A stretch of DNA of 64,000 nucleotides from positions 20,298,501 to 20,362,500 of the forward strand of contig NC_044572.1 in NCBI RefSeq assembly GCF_901933205.1, given 5' to 3'. The position numbers were made by a program, and so were the translations under genes. Of the stretch, positions 55,901-61,814 are shown piece after piece; the stretch's first letter is position 1, and the number at the start of each line of letters is the position of its first letter. The notes under the pieces are model-generated. The model did no database searches and was not told the origin of the DNA. It was given only the letters and a program-made list of their open reading frames with translations. The DNA is from Camarhynchus parvulus (Eukaryota; Chordata; Aves; Passeriformes; Thraupidae).

Positions 55901-58900
55901 ATATATAATTTTCTATAAATCATGCTATTTTTTTATCATGTGCCTTAACTTCCAATTCATGTGGCTTAATGTTGTGGGATTTTTTGGCATCTGAAATCTC
56001 ATAGGGCGACTGAAGGTGCTATGCATGGAATTATTTCCTTACATTTAATATTGATGTATTAAACGTAGAGATTTTTTTCCCTTTCATCCAATAATACTAA
56101 TACAATCTCAGTAGTAATAGTATGCAGTTAAATGAAGTGCTTTGATTGCAAAATCACAGAATCACAGAACGGTTCAGGTTGGAAGGGATCACAGAGCGTT
56201 TTCTGGTCCAAGCTCCCAGCTCAAGCAGGGCCATCCCAGAGCACATGGCCCAGCATGGTGTGCAGATGGCTGTTGAGTATCTCTGGTGAGGGAAACTCCA
56301 CAACATCTCTGGACAATCTGTTCCAGTGCTTGGTAAAATAATTTCTTCCTCTTGTGCAAGCAGAACTCTGTGTGTTTCAGTTTCTGCCCATTGTGTTATT
56401 GCTAGGCACCACTGGGAAGAGTGATTAACACTAACAATTTAAAAAAACCCTACATCCACATTTGCTTTAAAAGTAAAGAACAAAAAATATGCACATTTTT
56501 GCACATACTGCATTCTATCTGAACCTAAGCAGCTATTTTTCTTTAGGATGGAGTGATACAGGCCTGAATAAATTAACAAATTATTCCCTAGCCGTCCATT
56601 GCCTCAGGGGGAAAAGCTGGTATTTGGCTAAAGAGGGCAGAAAACAAAAGACCCTATATTGATGGCAAACAAGTAGATTCAATAAACCACCAAAAATAAC
56701 CTTTAAACATTACCTTCATAGCTTTGAGAGCACAAATTATCCATGGTTCCGTAGATCTTCCATTTATCCTTTGCCTCTGATCTTGTTTTCAGCACAATAT
56801 TTTCTTTTTTTTTGCCAGCACTGAGAAATAAATCTTCCCCTTGGATTGCCAAGGCTGTATTTCTGCATTCCCATTTCTGGAATTCACTTTTCTTGTTGCA
56901 TGGGTACAGAGAAATTTTAGCCTGGTTTCTTTTGTTGGGCACTCCCAAGCATTGTGCAAAGGCCACACTCATTAACTGATGATCAGAGACCCACCTGAAT
57001 TTTTGTAAGTCACTGCTTTTCTTGCAAGCAGCTGTTGTGACTGCCTCAGAACTCTGAGCAATTAAACAGAACTTAGTATCCTCATTGAATATTAAGAATA
57101 CTTCCTTGTCTGCAAAACAAAGCATTCAGAATAACTAGTTAGGGTGAGCACATGGTAAAGGGAGCTTGTGAGGAGAAAAATGTGCTGTTTATTCTATGTT
57201 GATCTATGCTATGATTCTATTCTGACTCATGTCAGGTGGCTGCAAATTTTTACAAGGATCAGATGGGATTTTCAAGGCACATTCCATTCAGGGAAGGAAA
57301 AGTAAGTACAGCTCAGTAAATACATGGGAACCCAATACAGGGGTATAAGAACACAAAAATTACATTTAAGACAACTTCAAATATGTGATTATAATAATGG
57401 AATTTTATCTTCCTCTGAAATGCACATTTCTTTCAAGATTTGTGATTAATAGAGTTAGCGAGTGGGCCTTCTGTGACTCTTGTTCCTTCTGGAATTTACA
57501 TGTTTTGTTATGGTTTGGGGATTTTTTCGGAATTAAAAACCATGTAATGGTGACTTGTTACCTTGCCTTGATCCACCATCTTTTCCTCAGCACATCTATC
57601 ATAAGAAGTCAACATGATTTGCGCAATAAATCACAAGCATTGTCGCAAGAACAAACACTGATATAGACACTATATAGGTACTATATAGATACTATATAGA
57701 TACTATATAGATACTATAGGTGTGGGCCTGTGCGTTGTGAGTGCCACACAAGATAGTTTACACTCCCAAAGGGTTACAGGCAGCCTGATGCAGCGTCACT
57801 GCCATATCCACCTGAGAGAATAGCTCACAAGAGGCAGTGAGATTCCCCTCCATACACAGAAGTAAATTTTTAGGGCAAGTGTGGATGTTAGGGCAAGCCA
57901 GTGTTGGGTAGTGAACAAAGGAGAAAATCTATGGGAAATTCTGGGAGGGTAAGACAGAAAGAATAGTTCTTGAGCTCTTCCAGAAGGTCCCTGTGTTACT
58001 TTGACCAGCTCAGTAATATATAGAAGTCTCAGTTCTGTAAATCTAAATTTGAAGCTGAGACTTAGTTTCTTCTTTCCTTGTCCATTTAGGCAAAAAGTTT
58101 TAAATATTATAAAGTCTTTAATTTCTTACTGCTCAGTAAATAAGTTCTTAGTGTAGTCCCATAAGTACCATTGTCCCTAACTGAATTTTTGATCTAATAA
58201 TAGGAGTTCTTGCTGGAAACTGAGAGATTTCTACTTTTTTGTCGGGTTCTGGGCTCACAGAGCAGGTGGGAGACCCTCTTTTTGCATGGGGTAGTGCTGT
58301 CACAGCTCACATGGAACAGTGTCTGCTTTTGGAAGATGTGATATATACCCCACTCCACAAATCTAATGAACTGAAGGGTAAAATAAACACATCTTTGAAA
58401 ATTATCATCATACTTACTTTAAAAGGGAGCTGGGATCTGTCTTTGGCCAACTTCAGAGCCTTAAGCCTCTTATCTTTACTCTTACTGCTGTAATGGTTAT
58501 TCCACAGCTATTGTTGACTCTCAAATATTTCTAATTATTTTTACTGGCTTCTTCTGAGCCACATTGCTGCACCTTACATCAATTCACAAGTTCCAACACA
58601 TCCCACAGAATCTCAAACTAAGGCTAGGAGATAGGCATGCAACACCCCATTTAATTCCTTTATTCTTTTCATTTTTTTTGTGAGCCAGTCACACATATAG
58701 ACAAAGATTATGGAGCACACTGTGAAGTCCATCTACTTTATAGTAGCAAACATAAGCAATAAATAAATTGTACCCAAAAGACAATTTTTATTCACAGATG
58801 TGACTCAGTCCTGACCTCTGATTCCCAGCTTTACCCCATTTTGAATATTCCTCTCTCTTTAAAAGTAAATCAACATCTCTGTATCTGTTTTGCAGAAACT

Positions 58901-59117
58901 TCCGTGGACAACTCCCATTAGCAGAAATATGAAATGTAGAGTAATAAATCTGTGTGAAAATCTTAAAGATTCTGAGAAACCAGCAAGACAACAAAGATGC
59001 CCACTTTCACATCCACTTTTGCAGGGGATAGTAAAAAATAGACTCACCGAGTGTCTGAAAAGCAGTATGAACAAATGAGAGGAAAACTAAAACTGTAGAA
59101 AAGGTCAAGTTTTTCAT
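28791..59117 (-). CDS. MRC1: Macrophage mannose receptor 1-like gene, complete, 30 coding exons, 1442 aa
   Basis: Type I membrane endocytic/pattern-recognition receptor of the mannose receptor family. I joined 30 minus-strand exons with GT/AG borders. Their coding lengths sum to 4329 nt including the stop, all phases agree and no internal stop occurs. Domains: signal peptide 1-about 20; cysteine-rich (ricin-B-like) domain 24-155; fibronectin II 156-213; CTLD1 about 214-345; CTLD2 358-488; CTLD3 501-626; CTLD4 645-777; CTLD5 795-926; CTLD6 938-1082; CTLD7 1088-1215; CTLD8 1230-1362; transmembrane about 1383-1410; tail to 1442. Length and exon number match human MRC1 (1456 aa, 30 exons). Oddities: no EPN or QPD sugar-binding triplet in any CTLD, CTLD4 heavily changed, no tyrosine in the tail, and extra cysteines at 717 and 1341. 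It lies head to tail with another MRC1-like gene upstream and SLC39A12 downstream. Family assignment is very sure; which avian MRC1-like paralogue it is remains open. Introns longer than 300 bp hold CR1 fragments (listed separately) and nothing else I recognise. Confidence 0.95.
29378..29413 (-). CDS. MRC1: MRC1-like exon 29: juxtamembrane linker
   Basis: Residues 1365-1376, phase 1 to 1, only 36 bp. It encodes [12 protein letters not shown] between CTLD8 and the membrane. The acceptor has a long T-rich tract (CCTTTCAAAAG) and the donor is ACAG|GTAAGC. Confidence 0.85.
30482..30649 (-). CDS. MRC1: MRC1-like exon 28: CTLD8, C-terminal part
   Basis: Residues 1309-1364, phase 1 to 1. It contains [20 protein letters not shown], the run [18 protein letters not shown] and KKGYICKK. 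Cys1341 (in GELC) is additional to the usual CTLD pattern. Confidence 0.93.
30909..31025 (-). CDS. MRC1: MRC1-like exon 27: CTLD8, middle
   Basis: Residues 1270-1308, phase 1 to 1. It contains [18 protein letters not shown] and [10 protein letters not shown], matching human SLVSIESAAESSFLS...NFWIGLFRN. Confidence 0.92.
32505..32657 (-). CDS. MRC1: MRC1-like exon 26: linker and start of CTLD8
   Basis: Residues 1219-1269, phase 1 to 1. It contains [30 protein letters not shown] and [12 protein letters not shown], nearly collinear with human [14 protein letters not shown]...AWIPFHGHCYYIESS. Confidence 0.94.
33994..34159 (-). CDS. MRC1: MRC1-like exon 25: CTLD7, C-terminal part
   Basis: Residues 1164-1218, phase 0 to 1. 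It contains [37 protein letters not shown] and FFSVCKKSD, close to human ADEPKLKSACVYLDLDGYWK. Confidence 0.94.
35298..35530 (-). CDS. MRC1: MRC1-like exon 24: CTLD7, N-terminal part and WIGLN strand
   Basis: Residues 1086-1163, phase 1 to 0. It contains [36 protein letters not shown] and PLWIGLNSN, matching human SLIASILDPYSNAFAWLQ...WIALNSN. Confidence 0.92.
36195..36297 (-). CDS. MRC1: MRC1-like exon 23: CTLD6, C-terminal part
   Basis: Residues 1052-1085, phase 0 to 1. It contains [14 protein letters not shown] and YRGYICQ, with consensus splice sites (AACAG and G|GTGAGT). Confidence 0.89.
37828..38024 (-). CDS. MRC1: MRC1-like exon 22: CTLD6, middle
   Basis: Residues 986-1051, phase 1 to 0. 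It contains [39 protein letters not shown] and a long variable loop. The loop triplet is GSP, with no EPN. Confidence 0.93.
38805..38910 (-). CDS. MRC1: MRC1-like exon 21: CTLD6, N-terminal part
   Basis: Residues 951-985, phase 0 to 1. It contains [19 protein letters not shown] and [10 protein letters not shown], the counterpart of human CFKIFGF...NWQEARKAC...GGNLVSIQN. Confidence 0.9.
40011..40153 (-). CDS. MRC1: MRC1-like exon 20: end of CTLD5, linker, start of CTLD6
   Basis: Residues 903-950, phase 1 to 0. It contains [19 protein letters not shown], so the WND motif of CTLD5 is kept (905-907). A short linker with an NAT glycosylation sequon follows, then GCPAGW opening CTLD6. Confidence 0.92.
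40893..40993 (-). CDS. MRC1: MRC1-like exon 19: CTLD5 sugar loop (EPS instead of EPN)
   Basis: Residues 869-902, phase 2 to 1. It contains [19 protein letters not shown] and AQENCVV. The triplet E885-P886-S887 replaces the EPN of human CTLD5. The asparagine is a direct calcium and sugar ligand in C-type lectins, so the site is probably weakened or lost. Confidence 0.92.
41406..41473 (-). CDS. MRC1: MRC1-like exon 18: CTLD5, middle
   Basis: Residues 847-868, phase 0 to 2, 68 bp. It contains [14 protein letters not shown], the counterpart of human AYFIGLLISLDKKF. Confidence 0.87.
42552..42715 (-). CDS. MRC1: MRC1-like exon 17: CTLD5, N-terminal part
   Basis: Residues 792-846, phase 1 to 0. 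It contains [35 protein letters not shown] and ERKFVWKY, closely matching human CTLD5. Confidence 0.94.
42822..42860 (-). CDS. MRC1: MRC1-like exon 16: linker between CTLD4 and CTLD5
   Basis: Residues 779-791, phase 1 to 1, only 39 bp. It encodes [13 protein letters not shown], a proline-rich linker like human GQTPKPEPTPAPQ. Both splice sites are consensus (TTACAG and A|GTAAGC). Confidence 0.87.
43525..43632 (+). mobile_element. CR1 LINE 3'-end fragment in intron 15
   Basis: It contains GAGCAACCTGGACAAAGG, GGAACTGGATGATCTTTAAG, GTCCTTTCCAAGTCAAACC and ATTCTGTGATTCTGTG. It lies between exons 15 and 16 of the MRC1-like gene. Confidence 0.85.
44988..45129 (-). CDS. MRC1: MRC1-like exon 15: CTLD4, C-terminal part, sugar site lost
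   Basis: Residues 732-778, phase 0 to 1. Here mammalian MRC1 carries the main mannose site, an EPN loop and a WND motif. This exon instead reads [19 protein letters not shown] in the loop and SWIKEHC where WND is expected. The structural cysteines (750, 766, 774) and NWIC remain, so the fold is likely intact while calcium-dependent mannose binding is not expected. Confidence 0.9.
45710..45797 (-). CDS. MRC1: MRC1-like exon 14: CTLD4, middle
   Basis: Residues 702-731, phase 2 to 0. It contains [20 protein letters not shown], then SP. The WIGL and WSDGSP landmarks are kept. Cys717 in IGLQC has no counterpart in human CTLD4. Confidence 0.9.
46415..46542 (-). CDS. MRC1: MRC1-like exon 13: CTLD4, N-terminal part
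   Basis: Residues 660-701, phase 0 to 2. It contains [20 protein letters not shown], almost identical to human CTLD4, so this half of the domain is conserved. The change in CTLD4 is confined to the next exons. Confidence 0.94.
46830..47029 (-). CDS. MRC1: MRC1-like exon 12: end of CTLD3, linker, start of CTLD4
   Basis: Residues 593-659, phase 1 to 0. It contains [19 protein letters not shown] and KAKFLCKK. A serine/valine-rich linker follows, then CPLGW and the NSCFR that opens CTLD4. Confidence 0.91.
47362..47640 (-). mobile_element. CR1 LINE fragment in intron 11
   Basis: It contains AGGTTGGAAAAGATCTGTAA, GATTGTACAGTCCAACCA and CCCTGGGCAGCCCATTCCAA, in reverse orientation. It lies between exons 11 and 12. 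Confidence 0.8.
47886..48034 (-). CDS. MRC1: MRC1-like exon 11: CTLD3, middle
   Basis: Residues 543-592, phase 2 to 1. It contains [38 protein letters not shown] and [10 protein letters not shown], matching human exon 11. Confidence 0.94.
48457..48572 (-). CDS. MRC1: MRC1-like exon 10: CTLD3, N-terminal part
   Basis: Residues 505-542, phase 0 to 2. It contains [20 protein letters not shown] and ACK-type helix residues (EAKKTCE), parallel to human GWKKHHFYCYMIGHTLSTFAEA. Confidence 0.9.
49663..49773 (-). CDS. MRC1: MRC1-like exon 9: end of CTLD2 and linker to CTLD3
   Basis: Residues 468-504, phase 0 to 0. It contains [19 protein letters not shown] and then a linker ending in the first cysteine of CTLD3 (PACLK). 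Confidence 0.9.
50189..50346 (-). CDS. MRC1: MRC1-like exon 8: CTLD2, middle
   Basis: Residues 415-467, phase 1 to 0. It contains [20 protein letters not shown] and [14 protein letters not shown], among the most conserved stretches against human MRC1. The sugar-loop triplet is EPT. Confidence 0.94.
50670..50719. repeat. (AAAATG)n simple repeat
   Basis: Short repeats of GAAAAT / AAAATG on the plus strand in intron 7. The small open frame over it is low complexity. Confidence 0.8.
50896..51078 (-). CDS. MRC1: MRC1-like exon 7: CTLD2, N-terminal part
   Basis: Residues 354-414, phase 1 to 1. It contains [18 protein letters not shown] and [21 protein letters not shown], matching the human segments CPSQWWPYAGHCYKIHRD and IISQLGY. 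The acceptor is TTTTGAG; the next AG downstream would bring a stop codon into frame. Confidence 0.9.
51595..51634. repeat. 21-bp tandem duplication
   Basis: The unit GATTGCCATCAAAAATTTT occurs twice, offset by 21 bp, in intron 6. Confidence 0.85.
52038..52184 (-). CDS. MRC1: MRC1-like exon 6: CTLD1, C-terminal part
   Basis: Residues 305-353, phase 1 to 1. It contains the closing cysteines in [13 protein letters not shown] and LGYICKK. There is no EPN triplet. The acceptor (CCCATGAAG) has a poor pyrimidine tract, but it is the only one that fits phase and homology. Confidence 0.88.
53309..53422 (-). CDS. MRC1: MRC1-like exon 5: CTLD1, middle (WIGLN strand)
   Basis: Residues 267-304, phase 1 to 1. 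It contains [20 protein letters not shown] and FRYFNW. The donor is weak (CAAG|GTAGTA), so this exon is a candidate for occasional skipping. Confidence 0.9.
54239..54397 (-). CDS. MRC1: MRC1-like exon 4: CTLD1, N-terminal part
   Basis: Residues 214-266, phase 1 to 1, acceptor CTCACACAG, donor AGAG|GTGAAT. It contains [20 protein letters not shown], nearly identical to human MRC1 CTLD1. Confidence 0.93.
54836..55060 (+). mobile_element. CR1 LINE fragment in intron 3
   Basis: It contains AGAGCAGCTGGAAAGCTGTC, GCCCAGGTGGCCAAGATGGC, TGTATCAGCAGCAGTGTGGC and GGGGCCACACCTCAAATACT, the CR1 region around the end of its second reading frame, in forward orientation. The short open frames here belong to this element. 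Confidence 0.85.
55377..55550 (-). CDS. MRC1: MRC1-like exon 3: fibronectin type II domain
   Basis: Residues 156-213, phase 1 to 1. It shows the FNII signature [24 protein letters not shown] and FGFCP, with the four disulphide cysteines at 169, 183, 195 and 210. This domain binds collagen in mammalian family members. No ATG-initiated frame covers it well; I found it by reading the minus strand between consensus splice sites. Confidence 0.93.
55812..55917. repeat. AT-rich simple repeat
   Basis: A (TA)n / ATATAATA mixture of about 105 bp in intron 2, probably variable in length. Confidence 0.9.
56155..56424 (-). mobile_element. CR1 LINE fragment in intron 2
   Basis: It contains ATCACAGAATCACAGAACGG, TTCAGGTTGGAAGGGATC, CAGCTCAAGCAGGGCCATCC and CAGTTTCTGCCCATTGTG, the reverse complement of a CR1 3' region. 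It lies between exons 2 and 3. Confidence 0.88.
56714..57109 (-). CDS. MRC1: MRC1-like exon 2: cysteine-rich (ricin B-type) domain
   Basis: Residues 24-155, phase 1 to 1, acceptor TTTTGCAG. The whole beta-trefoil domain is in one exon, as in mammals. Recognisable family segments are [36 protein letters not shown] and [12 protein letters not shown]. In mammalian MRC1 this domain binds sulphated GalNAc/galactose. The LWSRW stretch that carries the stacking tryptophan there reads AKDKW here, so the sulphated-sugar pocket is probably altered. Confidence 0.93.
57669..57719. repeat. 11-bp tandem repeat (ACTATATAGAT)
   Basis: Four full units and one partial unit, nearly perfect, in intron 1 of the MRC1-like gene. 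Confidence 0.9.
59048..59117 (-). CDS. MRC1: MRC1-like exon 1: start codon and signal peptide
   Basis: Residues 1-23. The start ATG is at 59117-59115. It is followed by a short polar stretch (MKNLTFST) and a hydrophobic core ([12 protein letters not shown]), a typical signal peptide. The donor is G|GTGAGT, phase 1. I chose this ATG because it opens the signal peptide and the phase matches exon 2. Confidence 0.92.
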
Positions 59118-61406
59118 TCTGTCTTCTTATTCACAAAGAGGTGAGATGAAATTAATTGCTGCAGTAGAGGTTCTTAAAGAGTCAGTTGGTGCTGGCTCCT
59201 TCTCGGTTTTGGAGATGTTTAGTTGAAAAAGAAAACTCTGGGCTCTAAATAAGGAAATATCCTGTCACATGTAGTATTTTGAAATCTATAAATTACAAAA
59301 TTCGAACTTTGCATCTGAAAGTGAAGTTTCCATCCATTCAAATGCAAGCGGCAAAGTTTGAACAGTTCAAGATCATTCCACTGAATTGTTTTTAACTTTC
59401 TAGGTTCTGTGCTGGAATTGTAACATTCTGACCCTCAAAGACAAAGAAGCAGGGAGTGCAGTTTAAATGGATGTATCTTAAATGTCAGATATATGTACCT
59501 GAGAAACTCAGAGAAAAATATATGCAAATTTCTTAGCCAGAAAAGTCTTCACTGCTGCAAAAGGTACGCTGATTTAATTTACTGCAGCGAGCAATATTGA
59601 CTATTTCAGTATGAAAAATTAACCCCACAGGACAATTTAATTTTGCTCAGTGACTTGACAACCTGCATACACCTGCCTTTATCCATCTGATGTTTCAGAC
59701 AGATAGAACTAGTGTGCTGTTATTTCATGTGAATTTATCTTAGAAGAACCAATACAAATTAGCTAAATCTTTACAAATCTTTCCGTGATTTTGGAAAAAA
59801 TCTGCCTTTCAAAATTATTTCATTCATAAAGTACAAATGAATTTTCTTACTTTATTCTTTCTTTGTACTAAGCATAAATGAGACAAGAATAGGGGAATAG
59901 TTTCAAATTTTACAAGTGAGCTTCAGCCATTTATTAAGTGGAAATGAACTACAGCTGTGATGTACAATCCCTTAGTAATTTTGAAAAAAAGGGAGGAAAG
60001 AAATTCAACTGAAATTGCCTTTCACATCTTCTCTCATTTTCTTGGCTTTATTATGAAGACAAATCTCATGGTATTTTCTGCAAGAGCAAAGCATCACTTA
60101 ATAAGATAGAAGAAATTAATTCACACAATACAGTCTTTGGAGTTGTGTTATCAATATGAAATATAAACAATTTAAATAATGATATTATGTTGCATTTTTT
60201 CATCTGTTTATTGTTTTAATTTACTTTGCCTTTATCAGTAGCCATCAAACAGCACAGAATCCAGTTCCATATTTATTAAAAAAAAAAAAAGTGTATCCTT
60301 TGTAACTTACACAAGGGGGTAAAAAGAAGATCAAGAGGACTGTCATTAAAAGTAGTTTGGGTAAAAAATTGCCTCTTATTCCTTATCCTCTGCAATATGC
60401 TTTGTTTAATTGACATATCTCTAAATTTTCAATCCAATGTAACATCTCCTCTGCAGTTCTTATGCGCTTTCTAAAGGTTTGTAATTCCCAGAGATCTTGA
60501 GATATTTTTCTCTTCAGAATATCATAGACAACAGAGAATTCCTAGAAAACTTAAACATCTCAGTAAATCTCTAACACATTTTACTAGCAAGGCACTGTTT
60601 TGTGCCCCACTCTCTTACTGGCCTGAATCATGGACACAGTGCCCAGTTATCATCCATTTATCAGAGAAGTGGAGGATAGTAAGCAAAGCTGTCCTAAAAT
60701 GAGTGATCATTTGGAATAAAACCAGGACTGCATTCTTTCAAAATGTATTTGGCAACTACTTTATTTTATAGTTTATTTATGGATTTTTTAGTCATATGCC
60801 TTGTTCACATTTCTGTGTCTCCTCCTGTCAGCCTCTTTTTTAAGGAAGAAGACTCGTTAGATCAACTAACCATGTATCACCTCCACATGCTAATTAAACA
60901 CTGAAATGTTATTGTGTAATATATAGATTGTTTATTGATATAGTCTCATGTTCATAATTGATAAAAAACATTCAAAGTCATAGAATTAAACTGTATGTAA
61001 AGATTTATTTGTTTTGCAAAATTCAAGTTGAAGCCATGAATGAAGGACGAGTATTTGCATTTCACTTACAACACTATCACAAGGAAGATATTTGTGTAAA
61101 GGGTATAAGACAAGGGCAGCAATGGGGACAAACAATTCATCTAAATCTCTGTTTATTCCAAACATCATTTAAGTAACAGTGTGCATGCTTCAGAACAGTA
61201 AGGTGAGATATTCTCAAAGTGCAGGAACTAGGTCTGAGCGTTCTGCAAAGAGTGCTCAGTGCTAGTCTTGACTCTGTATGTGATGCTGTCACAAATTCTT
61301 GAATAAGTAACCTTTTTAAATCTAAATTCCCACTAGTTCTGTTATTTTCCTTACTTGCTTAATTAGCCATTTTGTACAGTACTAAGTCAATAAATATCTG
61401 AGAGTA
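59118..61406. other. Spacer between the two MRC1-like paralogues
   Basis: About 2.3 kb of AT-rich sequence carrying the promoter of the complete gene at its left end. No CR1 or exon is seen in it. Confidence 0.6.
59246..59330 (-). promoter_or_regulatory. Candidate proximal promoter motifs of the MRC1-like gene
   Basis: About 130 bp upstream of the start codon the minus strand reads TTATTTAG (59246-59252), a weak TATA-like box next to a GGAA ETS core. At 59317-59330 the plus strand reads GAAAGTGAAGTTTC, one mismatch from the interferon-stimulated element GAAANNGAAA. PU.1 and IRF factors drive myeloid genes, so this would fit a macrophage receptor. It is motif inspection only. Confidence 0.3.
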
Positions 61407-61470
61407 TTTATTGAGGAGCATACAGCAATAGCTCCTAATCTTTACCAAAGGAATAACTGCCAATTTTATT
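61407..61470 (-). terminator. Two candidate polyadenylation signals of the upstream paralogue
   Basis: Minus-strand AATAAA hexamers lie at 61465-61470 and 61407-61412, about 100 and 158 nt below the stop codon. This would give a short 3' UTR well clear of the next gene's start. Confidence 0.45.
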
Positions 61471-61569
61471 TCATAGTAAAAGTTACATGCACCTAAGAGA
61501 GACTAAGGTTTCCTTTAGTTCAGCTATATTTTTTTCAGCTTAACCATTTAGTTTGGCTGTTTTATCCCA

Positions 61570-61814
61570 TCAGACAACACTGTGTTCATTTTTTTCTTTG
61601 TTGCTGGTAGCATCACTTCCATTGTCCCCTGCACTTAGGGCATGGATGTATTCCAGCTGCCTGCTGCTCCGCCTCACCTCTCTTCCAGTTCCACTTCCAG
61701 TTTTGATCTTGAACAAGAAATAAATCATGAAGCCCACCCCCAATAAAATTATGAGGACCAGAGTAAGTAGTAACCACATATTCAGGTGACCACTGGCTTT
61801 GTTCTTTTTGGCAT
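61570..61814 (-). CDS. MRC1: Upstream paralogue: transmembrane helix and cytoplasmic tail
   Basis: The acceptor is TTATTTACAG. The exon encodes DAKKNKASGHLN, the hydrophobic helix MWLLLTLVLIILLGVGFMIY and a tail of about 50 residues. The tail contains one tyrosine (QLEYIHAL) and ends NEKNEHSVV-like (KEKNEHSVV) before the stop. The last residues fit a class I PDZ ligand (S-x-V). Human MRC1 ends NEHSVI. Confidence 0.93.
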
